DNA of 64,000 nt from Aeromonas enteropelogenes (GCF_000819845.1 NZ_CDCG01000006.1:1-64000); one strand, 5' to 3'. Counted from the stretch's first letter, positions 35,850-44,834 are shown. The notes: generated from the sequence alone by a model not told the origin. Numbers and translations are program-made.

Positions 35850-36623
35850 ATGGACCGGATGTTGTTGATGGGAAAGAAGTCTCACCTGCTGATGTCGCTC
35901 GCCTTGGTCGCTACCTTGATCACAGGCTGTTCCAGCACCAAACCCAAGGTACCCGACGAGCCGCCGGAGACCCTGTACCAGAAAGCACGGCTGAAACTGG
36001 ACGTGGGCAACTACGTGCAGGCCACCGAATTGCTGGAGGCGCTGGACTCGCGCTATCCGTTCGGTGCCTACTCCAACCAGGTGCAGCTCGACCTCATCTA
36101 TGCCTACTACAAGCAGGATGACACCGCCCAGGCGATCGCCAATATCGACCGCTTCATCCGTCTGAATCCGGCGCACAAGAACATCGATTACGTCTTCTAT
36201 ATGCGCGGTCTGACCAACATGGCGGCGGACTACAACTTCTTCCAGGACATGTTCGGGATCGACCGGGACGACAAGGACCCGGCCTATGCCCGTCAGGCAT
36301 TCCAGGACTTCAAGACCCTGCTGCAGAACTACCCCAATAGCCAGTACGCCGCCGATGCCCGTGCCCGCATGGTCGGTCTGAAGAACCGTCTGGCCCGCTA
36401 CGACCTGAGCGTCGCCGAGTACTATGTGAAGCGCGATGCCCTGGTAGCCGCCGCCAACCGGGCCAAGCAGGTCGTCGAGACCTACCCCGACACCGCCGAA
36501 ACCGAAAAGGCACTGGAGATCATGGTCAAGGCCTACGACACCCTGAACATGCCTACCCTGGCCAAACATGCCCGGGAAGTGCTGGCGGAAAACTATCCGA
36601 AGAATCGTCTCGGCCGCAGCTGA
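35850..36623 (+). CDS. bamD: Outer-membrane assembly lipoprotein BamD
   Basis: A 257-residue lipoprotein of the Bam complex that inserts beta-barrel proteins in the outer membrane. The lipobox LITGC places the lipidated cysteine near residue 28. TPR repeats follow (for example LYQKARLKLDVGNYVQATELLEALDSRYP). NIDYVFYMRGLTNMA is a BamD signature. Starts at MDRM, MLLM or MGKK are possible; MDRM is used because E. coli BamD begins MTRMK. Confidence 0.94.
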   Translation: MDRMLLMGKKSHLLMSLALVATLITGCSSTKPKVPDEPPETLYQKARLKLDVGNYVQATELLEALDSRYPFGAYSNQVQLDLIYAYYKQDDTAQAIANIDRFIRLNPAHKNIDYVFYMRGLTNMAADYNFFQDMFGIDRDDKDPAYARQAFQDFKTLLQNYPNSQYAADARARMVGLKNRLARYDLSVAEYYVKRDALVAAANRAKQVVETYPDTAETEKALEIMVKAYDTLNMPTLAKHAREVLAENYPKNRLGRS

Positions 36624-36640
36624 GCAGCAAACTTCCAATG

Positions 36641-36671
36641 AAAAACCGGAGCCAGTGGCTCCGGTTTTTTT
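36641..36671. terminator. Bidirectional terminator after bamD
   Basis: AACCGGAGCC/GGCTCCGGTT around AGT has A and T tracts on the two sides. It serves bamD and the convergent flavoprotein gene. Confidence 0.9.
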
Positions 36672-36715
36672 ATGGGTGATGGTCACCAGGAGTCTTCCTG
36701 CCAGAAAGAAAAGCC

Positions 36716-38044
36716 TTACTTGGCGACATTGCCCGCCACGTTGAGCACATCCCAGGTACGGGAGAAGGGCGGCGCGTAGGCAAAGTCGAGCATGCCAAGC
36801 TGCTCCGTGGTAACCCCCATGGTGATGGCGACCGCCAGGGCGTCAATGCGGTGCACAGCCCCCTTGCGACCCAGGATCTGGCCTCCCAGCAACCGCTTGC
36901 TGCCCGCTTCATAAACCAGCTTGACGTGGATGTCGGACTGGCCCGGGCAGTAGTTGGTGTGGCACTTGTCCTTGATCACCACGGTGCGATAGTCGATGCC
37001 AAGCTGCTGCGCCTCTTTCTCGGAGAGGCCGGTACGCCCCGCCTCCAGTCCCAGCATCTGAAGCGCGGCCGAGCCCAGGGTGCCCGGGAAGCTCTGCTCG
37101 GCGCCCGCCAGGTTCTCGCCTACCATGCGGCCCAGCTTGTTGGCGATGGTGGCCAGCGGCACATAGACCTGCTGCTGCTTCACGCTGTGCCAGACGCTGG
37201 CGCAGTCGCCGGCAGCCCAGACGTTTGGCAGCGAAGTGCGGCCCTGGCGGTCCACCTCGATGGCGCCATTGCCGAGGCGGGCGATGCCGGTATCGGCCAG
37301 AAACTCGGTATTGGGCTTGACCCCGGTGCAGACCACCACGATATCGGCCTCGTACTCGCCATGGCTGGTGCGCACGCCGGTCACTCGGCCATCCCCCAAC
37401 AGGGCCTCCACCCGCTCACCCAGATGGAGGGAAACCCCCTGTTCGCGCAGCTCGGTTTCGATATGCCGGGTGATCTCTTCATCAAACGCCTCCGGGATAA
37501 CCCGCTCGGCCAGCTCGATAAGGCGCACCTCCTTGCCCTGATGGACCAGCGCCTCGACCACCTCCAGCCCGATAAAGCCGGATCCGATCACCAGGGCACG
37601 GGTGTTGGCCTTGTCCTGCACGGCGGCCTTGAGCGCCAGCCCGTCGGCCATCCGGCGCAGGCCAAATACCCCTGCCTGCTGCAGACCGGGAATGGGAGGC
37701 ATCACCTCGCGAGCACCGGTGGCGATCATCAGGCGATCGTAGCGATCGCTGAAGGTGTCACCTTTGTGCTCCACCAGCAGGGTCTGGGTTGCAGCATCGA
37801 CGCTCAGCACCCTGTGGCCGGTCTTGACCTCGATCCCCTTGGCGGCGAACTGCGCCGGAGTGAATTCGGCCATGTAGCCCGGCTCCTGGAACTCGTCCCC
37901 CACGAAGTAGGGCAGGCCGCAGGCGCCGAAGGAGATCACCTCGGAGGCCTCGTAGACGACGATTTCGGCATCCTTTGCCAGGCGGCGAGCCTTGGCCGCC
38001 GCGCTCATACCGGCGGCTTCACCACCGATGACCAGGATTCTCAT
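36716..38044 (-). CDS. CoA-disulfide reductase-like FAD/NAD(P) oxidoreductase
   Basis: A 442-residue flavoprotein of the single-cysteine disulfide reductase group (CoADR, NADH oxidase, NADH peroxidase). FAD motif GGEAAGMSAA is at residue 7, the redox cysteine is Cys42 in SFGACGLPYF, and the NAD site is IGSGFIGLEVVEAL. WAAGDCASV binds FAD and the dimerisation domain completes the chain. No rhodanese domain is fused. It is the last gene of a thiol-related run behind the cystine symporter, so a low-molecular-weight disulfide or persulfide is a likely substrate; the exact one is not shown. Confidence 0.88.
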   Translation of the reverse strand: MRILVIGGEAAGMSAAAKARRLAKDAEIVVYEASEVISFGACGLPYFVGDEFQEPGYMAEFTPAQFAAKGIEVKTGHRVLSVDAATQTLLVEHKGDTFSDRYDRLMIATGAREVMPPIPGLQQAGVFGLRRMADGLALKAAVQDKANTRALVIGSGFIGLEVVEALVHQGKEVRLIELAERVIPEAFDEEITRHIETELREQGVSLHLGERVEALLGDGRVTGVRTSHGEYEADIVVVCTGVKPNTEFLADTGIARLGNGAIEVDRQGRTSLPNVWAAGDCASVWHSVKQQQVYVPLATIANKLGRMVGENLAGAEQSFPGTLGSAALQMLGLEAGRTGLSEKEAQQLGIDYRTVVIKDKCHTNYCPGQSDIHVKLVYEAGSKRLLGGQILGRKGAVHRIDALAVAITMGVTTEQLGMLDFAYAPPFSRTWDVLNVAGNVAK

Positions 38045-38064
38045 GCTATTTCCTCGCAATGACG

Positions 38065-38086
38065 CAGGGAGGGCGAACCCTCCCTG
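38065..38086 (-). promoter_or_regulatory. Intercistronic hairpin with UUCG loop
   Basis: CAGGGAGGG/CCCTCCCTG closes a TTCG loop on the minus strand between the symporter and flavoprotein genes. There is no T tract, so mRNA stabilisation or partial attenuation is more likely than termination. Confidence 0.5.
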
Positions 38087-38124
38087 TGATGAATGGCGGG
38101 AAGGCTTCCCCTCCCCGCTGCGGA

Positions 38125-39525
38125 TCAGATGGTGGACTCTTCGCCGTCCAGGCTCACTTCATGGTCGCTGTTGAACACCGCCATGTCGGTCTGCCCCAGC
38201 ATGCGGCTGGTGATGGTCCCGGCGGTGATGGAGCCTGAGACATTGAGGGCGGTGCGGCCCATGTCGATCAGCGGCTCGATGGAGATGAGCAAGCCCGCCA
38301 GCGCGACCGGGAAATCCAGAGCGGAGAGCACGATCAGCGCGGCGAAGGTGGCCCCGCCGCCGATCCCCGCCACCCCGAAGGAGCTGACGGTGATGATGGC
38401 GATGAGCGTCATGATGAAGCCGGGATCCAGGGGGTCAATCCCCACGGTAGGGGCAATCATCACCGCCAGCATGGCCGGGTAGATGCCGGCGCAGCCGTTC
38501 TGACCGATGGTGGAACCGAAGGAGGCGGCGAAGTTGGCGATCCCCTCCGGAATACCCAGCGACTTGGTCTGGGTCTGCACGTTCATCGGGATGGAGCCCG
38601 CACTGGTGCGCGAGGTGAAGGCAAACGCCAGCACCGGGGTGATCTTCTTCAGGTAGCGCATCGGGTTGATCCCCACCAGGCTCACCAGCAGCAGGTGCAC
38701 GGCGAACATGATGGCGATGGCGCCGTAGGAGGCGAGCACGAAGTTGAGCAGGTTCAGGATGTCGGCATAGTTGGAGCCGGACACCACCTTGGTCATCAGG
38801 GCCAGCACGCCAAACGGGGTCAGACGCAGTACCAGGGTCACCATGCGCATCACGATGGCGTGAGCCACGGCGATAAAGTGGCTGAAGCTCTCGAAGATCT
38901 CCGGTTTCTTGCGGGCGATGCCGGTGGCCGACAGGCCGATGAAGATGGAGAAGATCACCACGGCGATGGTGGAGGTCTTGCGTGACCCCGTCATGTCGAG
39001 GAAGGGGTTGGCCGGGATAAACTCCAGCACCATCTTGGCAAACGACATGCTTTCAACCGAGCCCAGGGTGGTCTGCAACGCAGCACCACGGGCGCTCTCG
39101 GCGGCCCCGGCGGTCAGCCCTTCGGCGGTCAGGCCGAACAGGTTGGACATCAGGATGCCCGCCCCGGCGGCGATCATGGTGGTGAAGATCAGCACCCCTA
39201 TGGTCATGGCGCTGATCTTGCCAAGGGCGGTGCCGCCGTTGAGCTTGAGGATGGCGCTGATGATGGAGACCATGATGAGCGGGATGATGATCATCTGCAG
39301 CAGCTTCACATAGCCGCTGCCGACGATATCCAGATAGTCGATGGTCTGGGTAATCACTCCCGACCCCGTGCCGTAGAGCAGTTGCAGGGCCGCCCCGAAC
39401 AGGATACCGAGCCCCAGGCCCGCAAAGACCCGGCGGGTGAAGCTCACGTGTTTTTGCTGCAACCGGTAGAGGAAGAGCAGCAAGAGGGCCGCAATGGCCA
39501 GATTGCCGATAACGCTAAGTGTCAT
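38125..39525 (-). CDS. tcyP: L-cystine:cation symporter (TcyP/YdjN type)
   Basis: A 466-residue inner-membrane transporter of the dicarboxylate/amino acid:cation symporter family. Eight helices and two re-entrant hairpins are expected. The SRTSAGSIPMNVQTQTK hairpin and GFVLAF-like helix 7 segments, and the C-terminal GVAGIGGGATFAALIVLSALDFP, match the cystine-specific branch. It lies between a cysteine desulfidase and a CoADR-like gene, which supports cystine as substrate. GGGGAG precedes the ATG. Confidence 0.9.
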   Translation of the reverse strand: MTLSVIGNLAIAALLLLFLYRLQQKHVSFTRRVFAGLGLGILFGAALQLLYGTGSGVITQTIDYLDIVGSGYVKLLQMIIIPLIMVSIISAILKLNGGTALGKISAMTIGVLIFTTMIAAGAGILMSNLFGLTAEGLTAGAAESARGAALQTTLGSVESMSFAKMVLEFIPANPFLDMTGSRKTSTIAVVIFSIFIGLSATGIARKKPEIFESFSHFIAVAHAIVMRMVTLVLRLTPFGVLALMTKVVSGSNYADILNLLNFVLASYGAIAIMFAVHLLLVSLVGINPMRYLKKITPVLAFAFTSRTSAGSIPMNVQTQTKSLGIPEGIANFAASFGSTIGQNGCAGIYPAMLAVMIAPTVGIDPLDPGFIMTLIAIITVSSFGVAGIGGGATFAALIVLSALDFPVALAGLLISIEPLIDMGRTALNVSGSITAGTITSRMLGQTDMAVFNSDHEVSLDGEESTI

Positions 39526-39662
39526 GTGATGACTCCCCAAAAAGCGGGCCGTGCCCGAGAAACGAGAGCAGGCCTCATGCCTGCCCTGGCAACCTTGAGG
39601 TCAGACGGCGTAACCGTCATGACATGAACAAGAGGGTCTTGCTGCCCCCTTTGTTCGCAAAC

Positions 39663-40946
39663 TTATGACTTCTGCTTGGCGCGCATGATGTTGATGATTT
39701 CGATATCCGTATCCAGCATCCCCTGTCTGGAGAGCTGCCCCAGGTTGGCGATGGTCTGATCCACGTCGTCAGAGACGATCCCCTCGCTCTGGGGAACGCG
39801 CAGGTTGTTGATGGCCATCAGCGACGACTTCACTGCCGCCGAGGTGGAAGTGGAAACCTTCATGGAACAGGCGCTGCCGGCGCCGTCACAGATGATGCCG
39901 GAGACATCGCCAATCATGTTGTTGATGCAGTGGCTGATCTGCTCGAACTGACCGCCCAGCAGCCAGGTGATGGCCGCCCCCGACCCCATGGCGGCGGTGC
40001 TGGCGGCGCACAGGGCCGACAGCTTGTTCTGATAGGTCTTGATGTAGATGGCCACCAGATGGCTCATCACCAGGGCGCGGGTGAGCTGCTCGTCGCTCGC
40101 CTTGAGGAAGCGGGCGGCGGCAACCACCGGCATGGTGGCGGCGATGCCCTGGTTGCCGGAGCCAGAGTTGGACATGGCGGGCAGCATGGCGCCATCCATC
40201 CGCGCATCGGAGGCGGCGGAAGAGAGGCGCATGGCCAGCGTCATCAGATCGTCGGAGAGCAGCTTGCGCTCCACCTGCTCGGTGAGGATCTTGCCAATGC
40301 GCAGGCCGTAGCCCTGCAACCCTTCGTCCGCCAGGGCCTGGTTCATCGAGGCCGCCTCGCGGATGAAGTCGATCTCGGCAAGGGGTACCTGCAGGGCAAA
40401 GTCGACGATCTCGCGCAGGCTCATAGTGGGCTTGTCGGCCTTGGCGGGCTGGATCTGCACGCCCGGGGCGCTATCTTGCGCCATCAGCACCTCGCCATCC
40501 TTCTCCATCAGGATGATACGGGTGTGATCGGTGCAGATCACCACCCGGGCGCTGTGGCCGTCCACTTCCGCCAGCACCTCGGCGTAGAGGACGTCAGGCA
40601 CATCCTTCACATCCACCTTGATGGTCGGCAGCAGCCCCTTGGCCGCCTCGACCTGCTCGGTGGTGAGACCCTTGAGCACCTCCAGTCCGGCATCCGGATT
40701 ACCACCCGTGATGCCGACGGCCGCCGCGACAGGCAGGCCTATCATGCCGGTACCGGGTACCCCGACCCCCATGCCGTTCTTGAACAGGTTGCCGCTGACC
40801 CAGACGTTGACGCGGGTCGGCACCTGCCCCAGCAGCTTGCGGCAGTTGGCAGCTGCCAGCGCCACCGACATGGGTTCGGTGCAGCCCAGAGCCGGCACCA
40901 CTTCACGCTTGAGCAGGGTAATAAAGTCGGTCCATTGTGCGTTCAT
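39663..40946 (-). CDS. cyuA: L-cysteine desulfidase, CyuA/YhaM family
   Basis: A 427-residue iron-sulfur enzyme that converts L-cysteine to pyruvate, sulfide and ammonia. PALGCTEPMSVALAAA near residue 17 and GVICDGAGSACSMK-type cysteines are the expected Fe-S ligands. SDARMDGAMLPAMSNSGSGNQGI is the family hallmark. E. coli CyuA has 436 residues. It is the first gene ahead of the cystine symporter, and a long upstream region carries palindromic operators. A start five codons upstream is possible. Confidence 0.93.
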   Translation of the reverse strand: MNAQWTDFITLLKREVVPALGCTEPMSVALAAANCRKLLGQVPTRVNVWVSGNLFKNGMGVGVPGTGMIGLPVAAAVGITGGNPDAGLEVLKGLTTEQVEAAKGLLPTIKVDVKDVPDVLYAEVLAEVDGHSARVVICTDHTRIILMEKDGEVLMAQDSAPGVQIQPAKADKPTMSLREIVDFALQVPLAEIDFIREAASMNQALADEGLQGYGLRIGKILTEQVERKLLSDDLMTLAMRLSSAASDARMDGAMLPAMSNSGSGNQGIAATMPVVAAARFLKASDEQLTRALVMSHLVAIYIKTYQNKLSALCAASTAAMGSGAAITWLLGGQFEQISHCINNMIGDVSGIICDGAGSACSMKVSTSTSAAVKSSLMAINNLRVPQSEGIVSDDVDQTIANLGQLSRQGMLDTDIEIINIMRAKQKS

Positions 40947-41143
40947 TGCTGTATGTCTCATCTTCGTGGTGCCCGCGGGGCAATCTCGATTGTTCGTGGC
41001 CACCGCCATGCGGCGAGCCTGATAAAGAGTATGGTTGCTGATGTCAGGTGATCTCTTGGCCTGCCTGGCCAGAACGCGGATTAACCTTCGCCCCCTGGTG
41101 GTGGCAGCGACCATGGCATACGCCATCCGGGTCAGCCCAGCAT

Positions 41144-41190
41144 AGTCAACCAAAGTTGACTTTACGCCCAATGTATTCAACTAATGTTGA
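41144..41190. promoter_or_regulatory. Two palindromic operators upstream of cyuA
   Basis: AGTCAAC-CAAA-GTTGACT (41144-41161) and TCAAC-TAAT-GTTGA (41177-41190) are two dyads with the same GTTGA core. Their centres are 31 bp apart, about three helical turns. They lie about 200 bp upstream of cyuA. The rest of the gap down to the cyuA start holds no credible gene. Confidence 0.6.
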
Positions 41191-41243
41191 GCCACATCCC
41201 CTTTTTGCACGCCATTATGCCCGCCTTTGTATAAAGTGCGACA

Positions 41244-41265
41244 AAATGTGAAGCATTACACATTT
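41244..41265. promoter_or_regulatory. CRP site upstream of cyuA
   Basis: AAATGTG, eight bases, CACATTT: a 22-bp dyad whose outer seven bases on each side equal the CRP consensus. It is about 300 bp from cyuA, so it may serve cyuA, or a host gene now separated by the prophage. Confidence 0.65.
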
Positions 41266-41334
41266 CACTCTGCAAATAACTTAAAACTCAGCATAAAAAT
41301 TCGCACACATACAGGGTGTTCGAATTGCCCCCGG

Positions 41335-41362
41335 CAATAAAAAAGGAGGCCGAAGCCGCCTT
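41335..41362 (-). terminator. Terminator downstream of the prophage integrase
   Basis: AAGGCGGC and GCCTCCTT close a TTCG loop with one mismatch and run into TTTTATT on the minus strand, 114 bp past the integrase stop. Host or phage origin cannot be decided. Confidence 0.65.
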
Positions 41363-41475
41363 ATTATGGGCAATGAAAACAATGAGTTATATGCACATCA
41401 ATTACTTACATACCACCAACTAGGACGCTAAAACACGTAGTGCGACACCAGTTGGGGCAATTTGTGGACACATCA
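41363..41475. other. Probable left prophage junction (attachment region)
   Basis: This AT-rich stretch between the terminator and the integrase stop is where P2/HP1-type phages carry their attachment site. No tRNA or other known target gene is present, and the right junction is outside the window, so the core cannot be defined. Confidence 0.3.
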
Positions 41476-42462
41476 TCAGGCTGCTGGCAGTGGATTTTCC
41501 AGAGGATTGAAGCGCACCGCATCGCTGAGGTAGTCCGGTGCAAAGTGGGCATAGGTCATCGTTTGCTGGATATTGTGATGCCCCAGGATTTTTTGCAGCG
41601 CGAGGATGTTGCCACCGGACATCATAAAATGTGATGCAAAAGTATGACGGAAGACATGCACCGCCTGCCCTGCGGGTAAATCAGGCGCCACCGTCTTAAG
41701 CACATCACGCACCAGGTAATAGTCCAGGTCACGGAACAGCGGGCCACGGTTAACCCCAGTCGTAATTTCTTTACACAGTTCGTCAGAGATCGGCACGGTG
41801 CGATTCTTGCCGTTCTTGGTGTTGATGTAAGTCACCCGGCCTGCCAGCACATCTTCGCGGCGTAAATTAGCAGCTTCACTCCATCGAGACCCAGTTGCCA
41901 GGCAGAGCTTGACCACTTTCAAGTTGTCCCCAGATAGCGCGGCAAGAACTTCACTGATTTCATCCTGAGTGAGGTAACCCATCGACCGCTCAACCAGCTT
42001 GACCTTCTTCATCTCCTTGAGCGGATGCTCATGATGGTAATGACCAAGATCGATGAGTACCGAGAACACCCCGCCCAGCATCTCTTGATCACGGTTGACG
42101 GTCTTTGGCTGCCGGCCAGCATGCAGTCGCTGTGCCCGGTACTCGGAGAACAGCGCCCTGGTCACCTGTCTAGCCAGTGGATGGCGCAACGCTGCATCGA
42201 TATTGTGCAGTTTTTTGCGTACCGCCTCCCCTGCTTTCAGGGTCTGACCATGGTAACGCCACCAGAGTTCGATGAGATCAGAGAGTGGCCGGTTGTCTGC
42301 CGGGCGATCAACCCACCCCTTATTATGCTCGGTGGCAATCACCCAGCGTTCAAACTGCTGGGCCTCGGATTTGGTTTTGAAGCGCTTGCGGATCCGCTTG
42401 CCATCACGGCCTTGCGGGCGGATATCAACCAGATAACCTTCGGGAGTTGACTTGATACTCAT
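41476..42462 (-). CDS. int: Prophage tyrosine-recombinase integrase
   Basis: A 328-residue site-specific recombinase of the P2/HP1/K139 type. The N-terminal arm- and core-binding region ends near residue 160. The catalytic residues are Arg in ATGSRWSEA, His-x-x-Arg in HVFRHTFASH, His in ILGHHN, and the nucleophile Tyr in MTYAHFAP. The start MSIKSTPEGY is chosen over a frame that opens nine codons earlier. It marks the left end of the prophage. Confidence 0.93.
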   Translation of the reverse strand: MSIKSTPEGYLVDIRPQGRDGKRIRKRFKTKSEAQQFERWVIATEHNKGWVDRPADNRPLSDLIELWWRYHGQTLKAGEAVRKKLHNIDAALRHPLARQVTRALFSEYRAQRLHAGRQPKTVNRDQEMLGGVFSVLIDLGHYHHEHPLKEMKKVKLVERSMGYLTQDEISEVLAALSGDNLKVVKLCLATGSRWSEAANLRREDVLAGRVTYINTKNGKNRTVPISDELCKEITTGVNRGPLFRDLDYYLVRDVLKTVAPDLPAGQAVHVFRHTFASHFMMSGGNILALQKILGHHNIQQTMTYAHFAPDYLSDAVRFNPLENPLPAA

Positions 42463-42533
42463 GGGGACCAAACAGGGAAAGGAGGGCATTTGGCAGCCAC
42501 TTCATCAGGTTACCCATCAAAAGTGACTGCTTA

Positions 42534-43043
42534 TCAGTGGGGCATATATCTGAAAATGGCTGCGACTATCGCACCAGTTAGTACGACTCCAGTGCTGATC
42601 AAACCAAGCATGGTACGAAACATCCACTGCTGCTGTTTTGCTTGAGCCTCATGCATGTCTGCTTTGGTGGCAAACTTCTTATCCAAACCATCAAACTTGG
42701 CATCAAATTTTTTGTCCAAGGCATCAAGTCTCAGATCGAACTTCTTGTCCATGGTGTCGAGCTTGATATCAAACGCATCTTGCCGCCCTGCCAGCGTGGC
42801 CATAGATACTTTCAGGCTGCTGACATCATCAGCCACCCGTTCCAGCTTTTGCTTGATATCTGTTGTATCACGTTGAATATGCTCAACGTGAGACTCAAGC
42901 TTTGCCACTCTGGGTTCTAACATGCCGCCATTACCTCCATCACCACCGGTACCTCTAGGGCCACCACCATGACTTCTATCATCATGCTGGTTCGGAGTAT
43001 GTGACCGGCCCCCTCTGAAATCAACGTCTCTGACCTCCCCCAT
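42534..43043 (-). CDS. Coiled-coil protein with C-terminal membrane anchor
   Basis: A 169-residue protein of unknown function. A glycine-rich N-terminus (about 15-45) is followed by a long coiled coil (about 45-130) with repeated LDKKFD-type units, then one transmembrane helix near the C-terminus (LGLISTGVVLTGAIVAAIF). The shape resembles phage XhlA or Bdr-like membrane coiled coils. The ATG overlaps the upstream gene's stop (TGATG), so it is translationally coupled and read from the repressor operon. Expression in the lysogen is therefore likely. Confidence 0.72.
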   Translation of the reverse strand: MGEVRDVDFRGGRSHTPNQHDDRSHGGGPRGTGGDGGNGGMLEPRVAKLESHVEHIQRDTTDIKQKLERVADDVSSLKVSMATLAGRQDAFDIKLDTMDKKFDLRLDALDKKFDAKFDGLDKKFATKADMHEAQAKQQQWMFRTMLGLISTGVVLTGAIVAAIFRYMPH

Positions 43044-43390
43044 CACTCGTTCCCCCGCGACTGGCTTTCGAACCAGCTCAGCACCGTTTGAGCATTTACT
43101 GATTGTATTACTCCACAATTTTTACACGTCATCGGGTAGAAATAGACTTTGTGGGTCATGACAGGGTCATCGCTCGAAACAGCGTGAGGAACCAAAGCAA
43201 CTTGTCTTAATTCATCTTCCGTTGCTCTTGGGTCACCTGCGGCATATGAGGAAATAATGTCCACCGTTGGTATGCTGAAGTTATCGCAGCCACATTGATG
43301 ACAGGTCATCTTTGCCCCTTTCTCAGCCAAGAAGTCGGCCAATACTCCTGGGCTGATACGTTCAAATCGAAACCTCAATTCTGGATGCAT
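43043..43390 (-). CDS. Zinc-ribbon-like protein
   Basis: A 115-residue protein with two CxxC pairs, CHQCGC (from residue 30) and CKNCG (near residue 90), fitting a split zinc ribbon. No family is recognised. It lies between two membrane-anchored coiled-coil genes in the operon that starts at the phage repressor, and it is coupled to the downstream gene by a one-base overlap. Its role is unknown; it may be a partner in an exclusion or regulatory module. Confidence 0.65.
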   Translation of the reverse strand: MHPELRFRFERISPGVLADFLAEKGAKMTCHQCGCDNFSIPTVDIISSYAAGDPRATEDELRQVALVPHAVSSDDPVMTHKVYFYPMTCKNCGVIQSVNAQTVLSWFESQSRGNE

Positions 43391-43416
43391 ACAAACTCCC
43401 TAAAGTGTCCGAACTC

Positions 43417-44406
43417 TCACTTATCAGCCGGCTGCCATAGATATTGACCAGTGCGGCTCTTTACGCACTTCTGCACCCCTGAAGAAGTTGGGAGCCTAGT
43501 ACCCCAGCTAAACGGCTTGCCGTTGAATAGGCAGATATCCTTGCGTTTGAGCATCACAGCCTTGCTTTGCTCAGCGCGAAGCTCTGCCTGGAAGAGCGGT
43601 TTATACACCGCCGCACCTGTGGCAAGCACAGCCAACACGCTGCCACATATCAAACTGCCACGTAGTCGCCGGACTACCCGTTGCGCTTGCTCAGACTTTT
43701 TCTTAGCTTGGTCAAACGCTTCGGCATCGGCAACCTTTCCTGCAATGAGGTTATCAATTTGGCGCTCCAGCTCTTCTTGCCTACGGGCCGAACGAACGAC
43801 TTCCGCCTGTGCATGCCGATGCTCTTGACCTTCATGGGAGCATCGCTGCTGCAAACGCTTGACCTCGGAAGCCAAACTCTGGATTTCACGCCCCTGTTGG
43901 TTATTCACGTTGAGCTGCCGATCCAGAGCCAGTTTTAACTGATCCCGCTCCTGCCGCAATGACTGACCGAGTTGCTCCCATTGGGAAACAGTGGAACGAA
44001 GCTGGACAAGTACCCTGCCCTGCTCTTGTAACTTACGTTCAGAGGAAAGGTGCTCTTGGTACCAAGCGGCTGATTCAGCATTGGCCGACTCTGCCTCCTT
44101 GGCTTCAATCATCAACTGGAGCAAGGCTTGGGCCGGTTTCAGATGCTCAAGCCGCATCTCTCCGATCTCGTTAATGCCTATCGTCTCGTGCAGGAACTTC
44201 CAAGGCTCCCATCTTTCTTGGCCAAACTCCTTGATCAAACGCTCTACCAATTCATTGAGTGCGTTCCGCTCCCTTCTGGTAAGCGGTCGACCTCCCAACT
44301 CGTTGGTAATGTTGACATCGCGGCCCGCAACATTTTCGACCGGCCCTTGGAAGATCTGGTGCACGTTGCTGGTTTGGGAGGGTTGGGAGGTTGGGGACGG
44401 CGTCAC
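43417..44406 (-). CDS. Coiled-coil membrane protein with DUF1496-like C-terminal domain
   Basis: A 329-residue protein starting at GTG. The N-terminus has a VENVAGRDVNITN strand repeat, residues about 105-240 form a long coiled coil, a transmembrane helix lies at about 248-266, and the last 50 residues (ICLFNGKPFSWGTRLP ... KCVKSRTGQYLWQP) look like DUF1496 with two cysteines, expected on the periplasmic side. Its start overlaps the repressor stop (GTGA). It is thus the first extra gene of the lysogenic operon and a candidate exclusion or defence factor. Confidence 0.68.
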   Translation of the reverse strand: MTPSPTSQPSQTSNVHQIFQGPVENVAGRDVNITNELGGRPLTRRERNALNELVERLIKEFGQERWEPWKFLHETIGINEIGEMRLEHLKPAQALLQLMIEAKEAESANAESAAWYQEHLSSERKLQEQGRVLVQLRSTVSQWEQLGQSLRQERDQLKLALDRQLNVNNQQGREIQSLASEVKRLQQRCSHEGQEHRHAQAEVVRSARRQEELERQIDNLIAGKVADAEAFDQAKKKSEQAQRVVRRLRGSLICGSVLAVLATGAAVYKPLFQAELRAEQSKAVMLKRKDICLFNGKPFSWGTRLPTSSGVQKCVKSRTGQYLWQPADK

Positions 44407-44834
44407 GTCTTCTTCTTACCCCGCCCCAAGATGACATCCCCGGTGGTTACGCTGCCGACCGTGGAATGCACAAAGTTCTGCTGTGCACCATCACCACTGT
44501 TGGTATTCATAACACTGCCTGTGAGCGGTGCGCCGCCAGCTGCCAAGCCTGCGATCGTCGCTGCCTTTACCGGCAAAGGTGCAGCGCGGAACAAGGTAAC
44601 AAGTTGATTCTCATCATCTGTCAAAGCTGTAGATGTGTACGAACCAGTGATTATGTATTGCACATCGGCTCCGACTTTCACTATCTCACTTAGATAGCCT
44701 GCATCGGGAAATCGCTCACCTTTCTCGTACTTCAATTGCGCCTGTTTTTGAACCCCACCTATTGCACCAAAAGCAGTTTGATTCAATCCAAGGCGCTCGC
44801 GTTCTTCACGCAACCGATCACCAATGGAACTCAT
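44403..44834 (-). CDS. Prophage repressor, XRE family
   Basis: A 143-residue repressor. The N-terminal helix-turn-helix is RLGLNQTAFGAIGGVQKQAQLKYEKGERFPD. The remainder has no LexA-type protease motif, so it is of the P2 C/K139 CI kind without RecA cleavage. The C-terminal 35 residues are Gly/Thr/Ser rich. It is divergent from the Cox-like gene, with operators between them. Three further genes follow in the same operon with overlapping stops and starts. Confidence 0.85.
   Translation of the reverse strand: MSSIGDRLREERERLGLNQTAFGAIGGVQKQAQLKYEKGERFPDAGYLSEIVKVGADVQYIITGSYTSTALTDDENQLVTLFRAAPLPVKAATIAGLAAGGAPLTGSVMNTNSGDGAQQNFVHSTVGSVTTGDVILGRGKKKT

Noticed and set aside
41363..41475. tRNA or tmRNA attachment site for the prophage
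   Set aside because: No tRNA-like or tmRNA-like fold is present next to the integrase; the att core cannot be defined without the right junction.
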